DNA of 64,000 nt from Dromaius novaehollandiae (GCF_036370855.1 NC_088099.1:26627501-26691500), one strand, 5' to 3'. Positions 9,018-28,983 are shown, numbered from the stretch's first letter. Notes: generated by a model from the letters alone, not told the origin. Made by a program: numbers and translations.

Positions 9018-11918
9018 CTACACAAAATAAGTATTATATTTGTTAGTAAATTTAGGCCTTTGAGATTTTATAAAACTTCTGCTTTACAAGTTAGATTGAA
9101 ATAGTAATTCTAAGTTATGAAACATTTTATACTATTGCAGGTATTAGACTAACTACTCATCATCACCACCAAAATATCCAAAATGTCTAATAACTGTTAA
9201 AGTGTGGAAATACAATCATTTTTCTATGTACTGCTTTCTTTTGTTACCAAGATACTGCAATCTTCTATAAATGAGAAAAATAATGCTCCAATATAGTCTC
9301 GTATTTTAAATAAAAACATTGCGAAGGAATAAACATTTGATAATAAAGTGTTGCATGATTTTTAAGTACTACTAAGTAAATGAGATGTCTCAGTAGGCAC
9401 ATACAAACACTGCAGCTTCAGACTCTTGCTTTGCTCATGAAATTAAAAGAAAGAGCTCCCTCTATATTTGTGTCCAAATGAGTAAGCTGTCCCTGCCAGC
9501 TGTACCTTCAACATTTTATACATAATCTCAGTATATTTAAAGGGCAATCTTTTTATTATTGTTAAAATTTAGAGATGCTGTATGAGATTACTCTCATGAG
9601 CTACTTTTTTCCTTTCCCTTCCTCCAGGCCACCTTTGCTCTGGTCCAGGCAAGGGGCAGGAGGCAGGTGCGATTCCAAAACTGAAGCTACTTTCTTCCAT
9701 CCAATTTCTAAGGCCAGAAACTGAAAAGAAAAACTTCCTGCTGAACACCTTTTTGCACAGTGTGATCACACACCTCAACTATCCTATCTAGTCTATTATA
9801 GGTACCACAATCTTCTCCCAGAAGTACTCAGAAAGTGATGCAGCCAGTTTGAGAGACTGGGCATCCTCAGATGAAGGAGAGGAGACCTCAAGTGCCCCCA
9901 AATCCTTTGCTTTCAGAAGAGGCCTGGAAATAGGCACTACAGGTTAGCCAAGATCAAGGCACCAAGGTAGACACTTGGCTCTTTGAAGAGAAGCTACTCA
10001 AAGTCAAAGGAGTTGGTGGGAAATGGAAACTCTGAACTGGAAGCAGAGCAAGGAAAAAATGGTATCGACATATCTGCCTTGTTCAATGGACAGTTGATAC
10101 ATCAAAGTCCATACTGTCCACATATATTTTTCTCAGTTATTTTTCAAAAACAATATAATTACAATATATATAACTATGACATTTAGATAAAAATGTTCTC
10201 TGCTTGACGTTACTTAATTTCCAGCAACAAACTAGTTACCTACCAAACATCCCACTGAAATATTTTCAAATCAATGTAACTATTCAAGCTAAAAACCAAA
10301 ACACCAGAATGCCACTGATCTACTACAGATCAGATACTTTTTTATTCACCCTCATAACAGAGATGGAGCCAGCAGTTTCCACTAACACCAGTTACTAAAA
10401 CAGGAGCTGAACCCAACTAAAAATCTACCCCAAACTGGGGGTACTGAATATCTTCTGATTGTCTAGTCTTGGACAGTAAGTTTCCATATGTGTAAACTGA
10501 GGCATTCAATATTAAAAAAAAAAAAAAAAAATCAAGCTGCCTTATGTATGTAAAAAGCGGTTCTGAGATAAGTATTTCAAAAGGAGAGCTACCTTCTCTT
10601 TTTCATGGTCTTCCTTTGATTTTTTCTTTTTAATGCTGTCCTAAATAGAAAGAAAAAACACACTATGACAAAATATTTCAGCAAAAAGCAGAAATCCCAA
10701 CAGCAATCTGACCCAAGGTGTTTTCCTCTCTATTGAAGGTCATTCTTCAAAGTTGCTCTTTTTACCTTGCAGTTAACAGGAACAATATGGAAAAAAAAAG
10801 AAAAAAAAGCCACACGTAATTTTGAGGCAACTGCTGATGTCCTGAACCAGCAGTGTGAAAAGGTCTCTATGGAATTAGGTAACAGAGTACTTGCTGAGAG
10901 CAGAACATGTAGCCTTTGAAAAGAAAGCCAGCTATCACTGTTGTAACCACGTGCCCCTCTAATATCCAACAGTCTGGAGCCTCTATTCTCCATCTGCGCT
11001 CATCTCAGCTGACTGTGCCTGGGGGTGGGTCATGGTGGGGGAGGACGGAGTAGACGCTGCCCTGCAGTTTTCTGCCTTCCCGTATCAGCAGTAAAGGTGT
11101 CTCTGTATCTTTTATATGTATTAAAAGAGTTTTCAAACTCTCATTATCACAAATTGATAGGGGCATGCAAAGAGCGATTCATTGTAATTTATAACACACT
11201 GGTACGGGTATTCCAGTGAAAACCTTCAATGAAGTCTACACTCAGAATCTTAACAATTCACTGTATTACTAATATTTAAGCAAGAAGTATAACTACTATC
11301 CATTGTAACAAAGAAAAAAATGTAAACGTAACAGGACAGACTGTCCCACATATCTTTTCCACTTTTTTGTTAATTCAGTAAGCCAGGCCATGTACATTGC
11401 TTTACTTTTTTAAGTAAGGAAAAAGAAACCCTCAATTCAGTATGCATTTGGGAGAGGCTCAGTGCTCTAACATGAAATTGCTCTGTCCACAGTTACTTAG
11501 CAAGGAAATATCACTGATATCCTGCAATATCTTCATTTCCACTGATGGTCTTCAATAAAATAGCACATTCACAAGACGTTCACACAATATTTTCATTTTT
11601 TGAAGTGTTAATGTGTTAATTCAAACTAAATGTTTGAGCAGCACAAAAACTGCCTATGTCTGAATTCAGAAAAATAGCTAAAAATTGTTAGAACAACAGC
11701 ATGTTTATCTTCTAAAGATCAAATTAATTCTGCCAGCCATCGTGACAAACAGAGGTAGACACCTGACAGCATCTGGAAGTAACAAGCACAGTTCAGCTAC
11801 AGTAAGAATGTGTGGCTTTAAATTTGGGAGATAAAAAATATTCATATGCAGAAGTCAGAAATATTTGTGTCTTTATAATACAAGAAAACAGCCCAAGAGT
11901 AATACACTGCATATTTAC
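9018..11918 (-). other. FAM133B introns 7 and 8
   Basis: Introns either side of exon 8. An 18-base poly(A) run is at 10514-10531. A slightly G+C-richer patch around 9.6-10.0 kb has no recognised identity. No further exon or mobile element was seen. Intron 9 (8128-8921) is plain AT-rich sequence. Confidence 0.6.
10593..10640 (-). CDS. FAM133B: FAM133B exon 8 (48 nt)
   Basis: Sixteen codons, DSIKKKKSKEDHEKEK, between an acceptor ending ATTTAG and a donor GTAGCT. Phase 0 at both ends. It has the same length as exon 10 and a similar KKKK plus acidic/basic pattern. Confidence 0.86.
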
Positions 11919-12014
11919 CTTGCTGTCTGACTCAGACTCAGAAGTTGAGCTTGCAGAAGACTTCCGTGAAGAGCGATACTTCTTCTTCCTTCTTTTCTTC
12001 CCTTGCTTTTTATC
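11919..12014 (-). CDS. FAM133B: FAM133B exon 7 (96 nt)
   Basis: It encodes DKKQGKKRRKKKYRSSRKSS and then ASSTSESESDSK. The acceptor ends GCATAG and the donor is GTAAAT. The layout is a basic block followed by a Ser/Glu/Asp block. Length and layout match exon 9 (see finding on exon duplication). Confidence 0.9.
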
Positions 12015-12449
12015 CTATGCACAAATATTTTAGGAAAGAAAAAAAAAACAAAAATGAACTTATTTTCATTAGATATTAAAGCCTTACATTAAATGTGAAG
12101 AATAGAAAAACCCAAATTCCTATGTGTTATCATGCTGTCTGAGGAATAAAGCATAGTATAATTGATTCTTTTAGCAGAGAACATTCATAACTCTTCTGCA
12201 TTAAAAAAAAAAAAAAGGTGAAAAATCCAGGTTCTCTAAAGTCTTTTTATTATTTAGATGTATGCTATGGAATCTGATTACGTTTAACAAAGATTTTTGC
12301 AAAAAAGTAAAAATGCTATTTGTGCATTAATATGCTTAGATGGGGGATTCTGTTGAAAAACAATACAATTCAATGTTGAAACAGAAATGGATCCAGCTTA
12401 AAGGCCAGCCAGACACAATTAATACTTTTGGTTAAGAAATTCTTGAATA

Positions 12450-12493
12450 CATATATATAGATATATATCAATATATATGTGTGTGTACATATA
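12450..12493. repeat. (AT)n-rich microsatellite with a short (GT)n stretch
   Basis: ATATATATAG, ATATATATCA and ATATATATGTGTGTGT blocks follow one another in FAM133B intron 6. Confidence 0.85.
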
Positions 12494-12756
12494 AATATTC
12501 ACAACTTTTATAAGTTCCAATTGCATCAAAACTAAATATTTTTATGCAAACCAAGTCCTCAAAAAATATTCTCAAATATATTGCCAAAACATCTGTTACA
12601 TACCTCTCTAACAAAAGTGAGCGAGTGCTTAATCTGATTTTTCTATGAAATATTCTTTGACATTCAAATGCATTCTGCAGTCCTATCCATTTCCTGTCTG
12701 ATACATCACATAAATTTCCTCTTCTTCTAGAAAAGAGAGCCTGAAAGTCTCATTGT

Positions 12757-13107
12757 TTGAGAAAGCTCGGACTGTTTAGCCTGGAGAAGAAAAGGCTTGG
12801 CGGGGGAATGTTATCAGTGCATTTAAATATCTGAACGGAGTGGCCAGACTTTCCAGTGACAGAACGAGAGCACAAACTGAAACACAGGAAGTTCCATCTG
12901 AATGTAAGAAAAAGCTTTTTCACTGTGAGTGCGGCTGAGCACTGGAACAGGTTGCCCAGAGAGCTTGTGGAGTCTCTGTCCTTGGAGATACTCAAATCTG
13001 TCTGGACACAGTCCTGGGCAGCCTGCTCTAAGCGACCCTGCTTGAGCAGGGGGATAGAACTAGATGATCTTTTAAGGTCCCTTCCAACCTCAGCTGTTCT
13101 GTGATTA
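12757..13107 (+). mobile_element. CR1 LINE 3'-end fragment in FAM133B intron 6
   Basis: About 350 bp of the CR1 3' terminal region. It contains the diagnostic stretches AAAAAGCTTTTTCACTGTGA and GAGCACTGGAACAGGTTGCC, then a CCCTTCCAAC block, and ends near TTCTGTGATTA. It is heavily 5'-truncated, as is usual for CR1. It lies on the plus strand, antisense to FAM133B. It shares these blocks with the larger CR1 at 26.0-27.27 kb. No target-site duplication is expected for CR1 and none was seen. Confidence 0.93.
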
Positions 13108-13929
13108 CAATCTTTGTCTAATCCCATGGTACAGCCATGCTGGGGTTGCTTTTTATCTGGCAATACTGGCTCACCAATGTTGAAAAAAGACTATGTGAAG
13201 AAGTTACTTTCAGTACCTGTAGCATTCCTGAGACTCTGCTGCTAGCCTTCACAGTAAGATGCCAAGGCTAAGGTTCCATTCCTTGCTCAAAAATCTCAGT
13301 TTTGTTAGCACTGATTTGAAGGTTCAGGACAGACACCATACTAGATCCAAAAAAACATCTCGAGACCAAAAGCATATCTTTCAGAAGGTCTCTTAACTTG
13401 TTGGGTTTTAATCTCTGCGGACTTCAGGGTTTTACTGCATACTAGTCAGAGCAATAAATCTTATGTCTTCTTCCATTTATTCTCATTTTAAAACCCCGCT
13501 AAGCCTCTGATTCCACAGATGAAACAGTAACTCATCAGTTAGATTCAACACTGTACAATCAGATATATTGGCCAACAGGTAGAGTCATGAATGGTTACCT
13601 TCACTCCAGAGTGAACTATAGTTCCATCCTTACAAGTCTAACTTTTCCTACTGTTCAAATTGGTACATGGTATGTAAAATTGAACAAATACTGGCCACAA
13701 TTTTAGTGGCTTTCATGTATTTGTTAAAATGTTTATTTGTCTTTTATCGCTCTTTCTATATTTGAAACAGAAATCTATTGTATTTCCTCCTAGAATGAGA
13801 GAGGAATTCTTGTAATAGCCAAGAAAGAATAGAATACCTCAGGTGGGCCCCAGCATGCTGAGAACAATACAGATGCATAATTTCATTGAAAATACAAAAC
13901 ATGTCAGGTTCTAATAATTTAGTTCTTAC

Positions 13930-13998
13930 CTCATCTTCTGAATCAGATGCACTGCTGGAAGAATCAGAGCTTGATGAAGAAGAAGAAGATGAAGACAA
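13930..13998 (-). CDS. FAM133B: FAM133B exon 6, polyserine/acidic exon
   Basis: The exon is 69 nt and encodes Leu, ten Ser, DSSSSA and SDSEDE. The acceptor ends TCAAG and the donor is GTAAGA. Runs of TCT/TCA/AGC serine codons make it a candidate for length polymorphism. The acidic end resembles casein-kinase-2 type phospho-sites (inference). Confidence 0.85.
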
Positions 13999-14412
13999 CT
14001 TGACCAAACACAACAAAAAGTGAAGCTTGTGAGATGCAGCATTTTGTCTAGCAAATAGTCAGAAGAGCATCCAAACACATCCCTTAAAAATCTCTTCATT
14101 TTCAAAGTATTATAAATGAAATTTTACTTCCAAGAAGCTGGTCTGCATAGGTTTTCTTAAATGAAACTGTAAAAAGTGATTTGCTAACATTTTTGACATA
14201 ATAACATATATTTATTGCTATTTCCCTTTATTTAAACAGAAGTAAAATTCTTCTTGTACAGAACGTTAGCCACCCCTCTCAAATAAAAATCAATTATTTT
14301 AGCATATAAATTCAAAATTAGAGCTATACTCTCTCTTTCCAAGAGACCTTAAATGACAAGCAGGAAGAACCCAAAAGCAAAAAAAGCTCAGAAAACTGAA
14401 AACTTTGCTCAC

Positions 14413-14445
14413 CCTATTAGATTTCTTCTTTTCCTTTTTCTTTTT
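14413..14445 (-). CDS. FAM133B: FAM133B exon 5 (33-nt microexon)
   Basis: Eleven codons, KKKKEKKKSNR, between an acceptor ending TTTTAAG and a GTGAGC donor. The small size and the nearby (AAAAC)n tract make it easy to miss. It is phase 0 at both ends, so it can be skipped without a frameshift. Confidence 0.82.
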
Positions 14446-14448
14446 CTT

Positions 14449-14471
14449 AAAAAAACAAAACAAAACAAAAC
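14449..14471. repeat. (AAAAC)n short tandem repeat
   Basis: A-rich AAAAC units abut the acceptor side of FAM133B exon 5. Read on the sense strand they are TTTTG units that form part of its polypyrimidine tract. Confidence 0.8.
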
Positions 14472-14537
14472 AACTTATTTTGGCATCATGTCCTTTTGTC
14501 GTGCATTTGGGTTTATGTTCTTTAATGTTGACTTTTA

Positions 14538-22617
<8,080 letters not shown>

Positions 22618-22641
22618 CACCCGGTTATCCCGCTTCCCCAT
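22618..22641 (-). CDS. FAM133B: FAM133B exon 1 (coding part)
   Basis: It encodes only MGKRDNRV (8 codons), ending in phase 0 at a GTGAGT donor. The ATG context (GGCGCCATGG) is a strong Kozak match, and the octapeptide is the hallmark FAM133 N-terminus. The exon is embedded in the CpG island. Confidence 0.92.
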
Positions 22642-22865
22642 GGCGCCGCCGAGAGCCGGCGCCGCGGCCCGGCCCGGAGCCCCTTCCCCGGCCAGGGAAC
22701 ACGAGCCGCAGGCGCCCAGGCCCGGCGCGGCGCGGCGCAGCCCCGCCGCCCCCAGGAGCCAGCGAGCGCTTCCGAGCGGCGATGGTGGCGGCGGCCGCAC
22801 AGCGCCGCCTGCCGGGACCACGGCGCCACCGCCGCCAGGGCGCGTCCCCCCCCGCCGAGCTCCCC

Positions 22866-22866
<1 letters not shown>

Positions 22867-22899
<33 letters not shown>
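22867..22899. repeat. (CGG)11 trinucleotide repeat in the FAM133B promoter/5' UTR
   Basis: Eleven uninterrupted CGG units (CCG on the FAM133B sense strand), about 226 bp upstream of the ATG. After a CAGG interruption one more CGG follows. Confidence 0.9.
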
Positions 22900-22900
<1 letters not shown>

Positions 22901-23410
22901 AGGCGGCCCTTAGCACCTCAGCCTCGCGCCCTGGGGGCCGGCAGGGCCGCCATCGCCTCTGCAGTGGGGCGCGGCCGCCCAGGGAAGCCGCAGCCGCCTG
23001 CCTCCTCCGCGACAGGCGGTGGGGGACCGCGGCAGGGCCCGCAGTGGGCAACGGCGCTCGAAACTGCCGGGGACGGGCCAGGCGGAAGAGTGAAGGCAGG
23101 AAGAAACGATGAAAAAAGGGACAGTTTTAATGAAGGGCTTCAGCGGGGGGGGGGGCGGCGGCCCTACGGACATGGCGGCCAGCGGTGCCCTGGCGGGGCG
23201 CGCGGCGACGCGAGGGGCCGCGCGAAAGGGCGGGAAGGCTCCAGCCAACGGCCGCGGCAGGTCGGCCCGCTGGAAGCCGTCGGGGAGGCCGGGGCGGGCG
23301 GCGGGCAGCCCTCCGTGAGAGGGTGGCGGGGGAAGGGGGAGTAATCCTCCGCGACAGATGCCGCGGGGAGGCATACTTGTGTCCCGCGGTGTGTGACTGA
23401 GGCGCCCGTC

Positions 23411-26007
23411 ACACCAGAGGGAGGAATTTTACTGTATTTTTCCCCTCTTGATCTCGTGGGCGGTTACAGGTGGAACTGCAACGTCTGTTTGTTTTTTCCT
23501 AGGAAGGCAAAGACGAAGGTGTTGGGAAATAGCAGCCGCTCTTGGCTTAGAATTCAGTAAAATGGGGCTCCCTTAGCCAAAATGGAAGTGCTTACTCGTC
23601 ATTTGTTAACTGTTCACTATCCTAGCAAAGTAAGGAACATTTTAATATTCACGTGTTTCAGGTTAATGCAAATGCTATAAGAAATCCAGGAGTTACCAGT
23701 ATCTACTATTCATTAGAATTTCAAACTTCCTTTTCTTTCAGAACTTTACCATTAATAATTACTGCATATTAGTTACAGCTTGGTAAGAATAAAAAACCCT
23801 AATCTTTTAATATTCTAATAATATAAAGCACAAAGAGTTTTGTTTCTGAAATAGCAGTGCTGTGTTTACCATATGTAGCAAGCAACAAGCAGGAGGAAAA
23901 AAAGAGCTGGTGAACTCATAGGCATTTCTGATAGGAAGTTATTTAGCCAAACCAAGAGAAGGCTATGAAAAACTAGAAGAAAACTAGCATGGGTGAATAC
24001 ACCAGAATTGCGAATAAAATTTACTGTTGGAAATGGCAAGCTAATGCACAATAGAAGGAATAGCTTTAATTCCTCAGAACATAATTGCAATGTTCTAAAA
24101 TAAGGATAACTACTTTGGGAAAACAGGCAGAAGTTCTTCACTGAGGTATATCAAAGGTAGAAGAAGCAAATTGCACTAAGATATATAAAAATAAGATAAA
24201 AAGTATTACCAAAATACTATAATATCCATTGCAAAAAGTGATAATACCCTCACCCAAAATACTGTTTTCAGATTTGTGTCGCTTTGTGTTGTACTCATGT
24301 CATCTAGTTTTATTCAGCTAAAGCTATTGCTTTCCATTAACACAAGACATTGCTTTACATTAACCCAAGCTTTCTGCACCACTGAAGCACGGTATAAATT
24401 TGATTTGCCCAGGCGTGAAAATACGATTGCATTTCTGTCACAGCACAGAATACAGTGTTTGTGGTGACTGAAGGCTCTCTGCTGGCTTTACGCCAGCTGC
24501 AATGGGCTAGGTAATACCTAATCTGCATCAACTTCTGCAGGACAGAATTGCTCTTTAAAAGTGTTTTGACCAAATCTGAACCAGTAGAGTTTATTCATCC
24601 AACACATAGTGTCACGTGGCTGCAGCGTTTTTGATCTGGTATTAGCCTCCTTGAAATACTGAAACTGGACATACTATGAAACCATGTCTGGCTTGTCTCC
24701 CTGTGGCAGCTTCCGAAGTAGAAAGTGGGGAGAAGGGAGTCCTCTAGTGGGCATTTCAGAAATTTTTATTTAAGTTCCTGTTAGTTTTCCTTGTTAACTG
24801 TAAAGGAGGTTTGGGACACTAGCCAGATAAACCCAGCTAGCTAAATCAGATGTTTAAAAATGGATGAAAACACTAGAGGAAAGACTTCTATATGACAGGA
24901 GAATGAAAGATGACTTTGTTTACAGAAAGGACAAAAAAGATGACACAACTGGTGGGTGTAAAATGATGAATGATATGCATAAGGTAAATCTTGCTTTGGA
25001 TAGGCAAGCGCAGCACGTTTAAATCTTTTAAAAAGAATATTTGCTTCTATGGTGCTAATAAGCATGTAGTATTCAGTTTCATTAGATAACTTTGAGGTGA
25101 AGAGGCAAGAACAGTTACGTGAATCAAGAGAACAGTAACATTTGTGCTTATTTCTACAAGGTACTTAATATTTTGCTTAATGGATATTTTTCTTTTTTCT
25201 TTTTTCTTCCAAAACTGAGGGGTTATTAACTTCATACAGGGCATAAGTCACCTTCTCACAGATGAGGGCTATTCTTTTCTAGATAGAGGCCTCGCTATAT
25301 TTTATCATCTATGCTCCTGTCTCTGGCTGGACTGCTGCAGTGTATTCTTACAGTGTGTTTGAAGAAATAATTTGGAAGGTCAGATAATGTAAAGGTTGCT
25401 GCTGTTTTTATTTAATGTTGTGTTAGATATGTATATAATTATGCTTTATGAAGGACTTTCATGGTTCTCTCTAGTTTCTAGGGGCAGTACAAAGTTTTGG
25501 TTTTGAGTTATAAAATCCTTTGTGGTTTGGGGTCTGGGTAGCTTTGCAGTAATCTCTGTCTTACAGCTTTCATCCAGAAGTTTAAATCTGCAGGGATGCT
25601 TGAGCTAATTGTTTTTGGAACCTTATATCTGATCGCTCATTTGAGGCCTCATTAGCAGAATCTGCTTTGTCTTGCTCTAAAAAGCTAAGGTGTAATGGTA
25701 TTCACAGGAGGCTGAAGCTTTGTTTGAGTTGTTTTATTGAGTTTTTCTTCTTTTTTTTTTTTTGGACTGGTCAGGAGTGAAGACATGGAAAAAACTCATC
25801 TAGTTTTTGAGCTTGATGTTGTGTCATTTTACGGTAGAGTCAAATCGTGTACTTTTACAATGTTATATACCTGGAAATGTTACTAGTCATATTTGTAGCC
25901 AGTCAATAAAAATGGTCGATCAATAAAGAATACTCAGATTCTTTTTAAAAAAAGGAAGATGAAAATAGCCAAATATTTAGGAAGACATAAATACTATGCA
26001 TGTAGTA
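23411..26007. other. Intergenic, upstream of FAM133B
   Basis: AT-rich sequence between the FAM133B CpG island and the large CR1. No exon with recognisable coding similarity was seen on either strand. Confidence 0.55.
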
Positions 26008-26875
26008 CTCAGCAGGGATTCACAAAATACTCAGCGTGAATTCAAAAGGGGGAAATCATGCAAACTCAACCTGATAGCCTTCTACAATGGAATGACTGGC
26101 TTGGTGGATGAGGAGAGAGCAGTGGATGTTGTCTGTCTTGTTTGCAGTAAGGCTTTCAACACTGTCTCCTGTAACATTCTCATAGGCAAGCTGGTGAGGT
26201 ATGGGCTAGATGAGCAGACAGTGAGGTGGACTGAAAACTGTCTGAATGGCACAGCTTACAGGGTTGTGATTGGCATGAAGTCTAGTTGGAAGTCAGTAAC
26301 TAGTGTTGTATCCCAGGGGTCAATACTGGCTCCAGTATTGTTCAACTTATTCATCAGTGACCTGGATGAAGGGACAGAGTTTACCCTCAGCAAGTTTGCT
26401 GGTGATACAAAACTGGGAGGAGTGGCTGATAGAGCAAATGGTTGTGGTTCAGAGGGACCATGACAGGCTAAAGAGATGGGCAGAGAGGAACCTCAAGAAG
26501 TTCAGCAAAGGCAAGTGCAGGGTCGTGCACCTAGGGAGGAATAACCCCATGCACCAGTACAGGCTGTGGGCTGACCAGCTGGAGAGCAGCTCTGCAGAGA
26601 AGGACCTGGGAGTCCTGGTGGACAACAAGATGACCATGAGCCAGCGATGTGCCCTTGTGGCAAAGGTGGCTGGTGGTATCCTGGGCTGCAATAGGAAGAG
26701 CATTGCCAGCAGGATGAGGGAGGTGATCCTTCCCCTCTACTCAGGCCTGGTGAAGCTGTACCTGGAGTGCTGGGTCCAGTTTTGGGCTCCCCAGTACAAG
26801 AGAGGGATGAAACTACTGGAGCAAGCCCAGCAAAGGGCTACTAAAATGATAAAGGGACTGGAGCATCTTTCCTGA
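26008..26875 (+). pseudogene. CR1 reverse-transcriptase ORF2 remnant (broken)
   Basis: Two overlapping frames carry RT-like protein. The first, to 26463, contains [11 protein letters not shown] and FAGDTKLGG. The second, to 26875, contains LKRWAERNLKKFSKGKC and EKDLGVLVDNKMTMSQRC. The frame shifts at about 26.43-26.46 kb, and similarity continues past the stop at 26873-26875 in another frame. The catalytic FADD-type box reads FAGD, so one of the two adjacent metal-binding aspartates is lost. The copy is dead on three counts: truncation, frameshift and active-site change. Confidence 0.9.
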
Positions 26876-27273
26876 GGAAAGGCTGAGAGAGCTGGGACTG
26901 TTCAGTCTAGGGAATAGAAGACTGAAGAGGGATCTTATCAATGCATTTAAATATCTGAAGGGAGGGTGTCAAGAGGATGAGGCCAAACTCTTTTCAGTGG
27001 TGCCCAGTGGTGACAGGATGAGAGGCAACAGACACAAACTGAAAAACAGGAAGGTCCGTCTGAATCTAAGGAAAAGCTTTTTCACTGTGAGGGCGGCTGA
27101 GCACTGGAACATGTTGCCCAGAGAGCTTGTGGAGTCTCCATCCTTGGAGGTACTCAAATGCCATATGCACATAATCCTGGGCAGCCTGGTCTAGGTGACC
27201 CTGCTTGAGCAGGGGCATTGGACTAGATGATCTTCAAAGGCCCTTCCAACCTGAGCCATTCTGTGATTTTGTG
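26008..27273 (+). mobile_element. CR1 LINE, 5'-truncated, degenerate, 1.27 kb
   Basis: Recognisable CR1 sequence starts at about CAGCAGGGATTCAC and ends with the CR1-type tail ATTCTGTGATTTTGTG (27258-27273). The first two thirds carries the C-terminal part of the reverse-transcriptase ORF; the rest is the conserved CR1 3' region (AAAAAGCTTTTTCACTGTGA, then CCCTTCCAAC). It lacks the 5' UTR, ORF1, the endonuclease and the front of the RT domain. It lies between the FAM133B promoter and the CDK6 3' end, on the opposite strand to both. Confidence 0.95.
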
Positions 27274-28983
27274 AAATAACATGTGGGGAAAATATTTCAT
27301 GAATGACCATTATAGCTGAATTAAAGCACAATTTATCTAATGAAGTTAACCTAAAGGAAGATTGCAGTACAGACAAGCTAGTGCTGAACAGTGTAGCCTT
27401 CATAGCCATTGCAATAATGAATGGCATTCATCCTAAGTAAGCAATAAAGCAATTCATGAATGAAAATGACCAATGAGATTAAATTAGTATAAAACTAAAG
27501 GTATATGGTAAGGGGCTTGAAAGCATATGAATGTGCTTATGTTTCTGTGTCAGTTTTTGTGTGTATGTCTGTTTTCTTACAATACACAGCGTGTTCAGAA
27601 AAATGCTTGCAAACATAAAAACTAGAAAACAATGTTGCTAATTTTCTGTATTTAATATACAATACTTACTGCATTTGTATTCATTTTACATTTTCGATAA
27701 AAGAGAAGTATAGCTAGAAAAGTGAAGTAAACTTCAGGCAAGCAGTTTTAAATACAAAACTATTTTTTTGTCTTTTTACTTTCCAATAATTTGGGAACAA
27801 CTAAAATAACTTGACACTGTGAAAATTTTTATTATATTGATTTTTCATTACTGAACCCTCAGCACCCAACAATAAATACACACTTTTCTTGCACTGCCAG
27901 CAGCAAAACGTTTAGTTCCAAAGGACTGTAATTCTGATATAATACAATATTGATAACCCTCTGTGTGCCTTAATTTAATTTTGCCGTATTGACGCATGAT
28001 TATTTTTGCAGTCCACCATCTTTACAAACTTGTAAAAGCTAAAGAATGTTATATGGTAAGGTGCATGCTTGAAAGAGTATGCTCTGATGAACTTCAATGC
28101 AGTCACTGTAAAGTAGCCCCAGCTGAGGGTGTTCCTAAAGCAGAGAGCCTCACAGGGTGAAATTTGGGACACAGAGCAAGCATGCAGTTAGATCAAAGGG
28201 CTTTGTTTGAAAGCCTGCAAAGAAAGCTCTGGAGTTTCTAAGGTGTCTGTATTATTTCCCAGCCATTCTGTACAGTAGAAACATACTTTTTTCCAATGCG
28301 TATATGGTAATCAGCAGCTGTGCAAGAAGAGGAGAGAGACTGCAAGATTTCATGTACAGCAATGGTGCAATACTTTTCTATACCACAGTTTGCATTTTGT
28401 AGCCCCTTGATGCAGTATTTATGACTAAAAGGTAAACCAGTATATTTAAGTAACAATTCAATAAATCACCGTTACCTTTCTCTGTACCTCTGTAGATGAT
28501 ACAGACACTGTTTCACACATAGGTGATTTTAATGATGAATGAAAAGAATATAAAGAACACTGAATAGTAATTATTAAGCACACAGAATACAAATAATGAT
28601 GCACCTTTAAAAGAAACAGTAACACACGCACCTTTTCATGTTTGTACCCTGATTAAAATAACATCATTAATTTCAAGTATGAAGTGATACAGTGAAATCA
28701 TGTCCTGTGAATAGGTATCAACGGTCGTCTAGGTAGTACAGTTTGCACCTTAGGTAACTTTCCACCTTGCAAAATAAAATCCTACTGCATATGTAGGTAA
28801 AGTGACTTGCGATGCTAAGTGCCAGCTGCTTTGCTGGTATGAGCTGATACAATGTAGAAGTCAACAGGACTATGCTGATTTTCAGCAGCTGAGCATATGT
28901 CCTAAGGTGAATTAAATAATTGAAACTGCTTTTCATGTTTTCCTCGATTATCACATCCTAGACATCTCCAGAGCAAATGATAT
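27274..28983. other. Intergenic, or distal end of the CDK6 3' UTR
   Basis: AT-rich sequence without recognisable exon or repeat. Minus-strand AATAAA signals occur here and just to the right (for example 28984-28989), so the 3' end of CDK6 may fall in or near this stretch. Confidence 0.4.

Noticed and set aside
12750-13163. 137-codon minus-strand frame
   Set aside because: It is the antisense of the CR1 3' end and not a gene.
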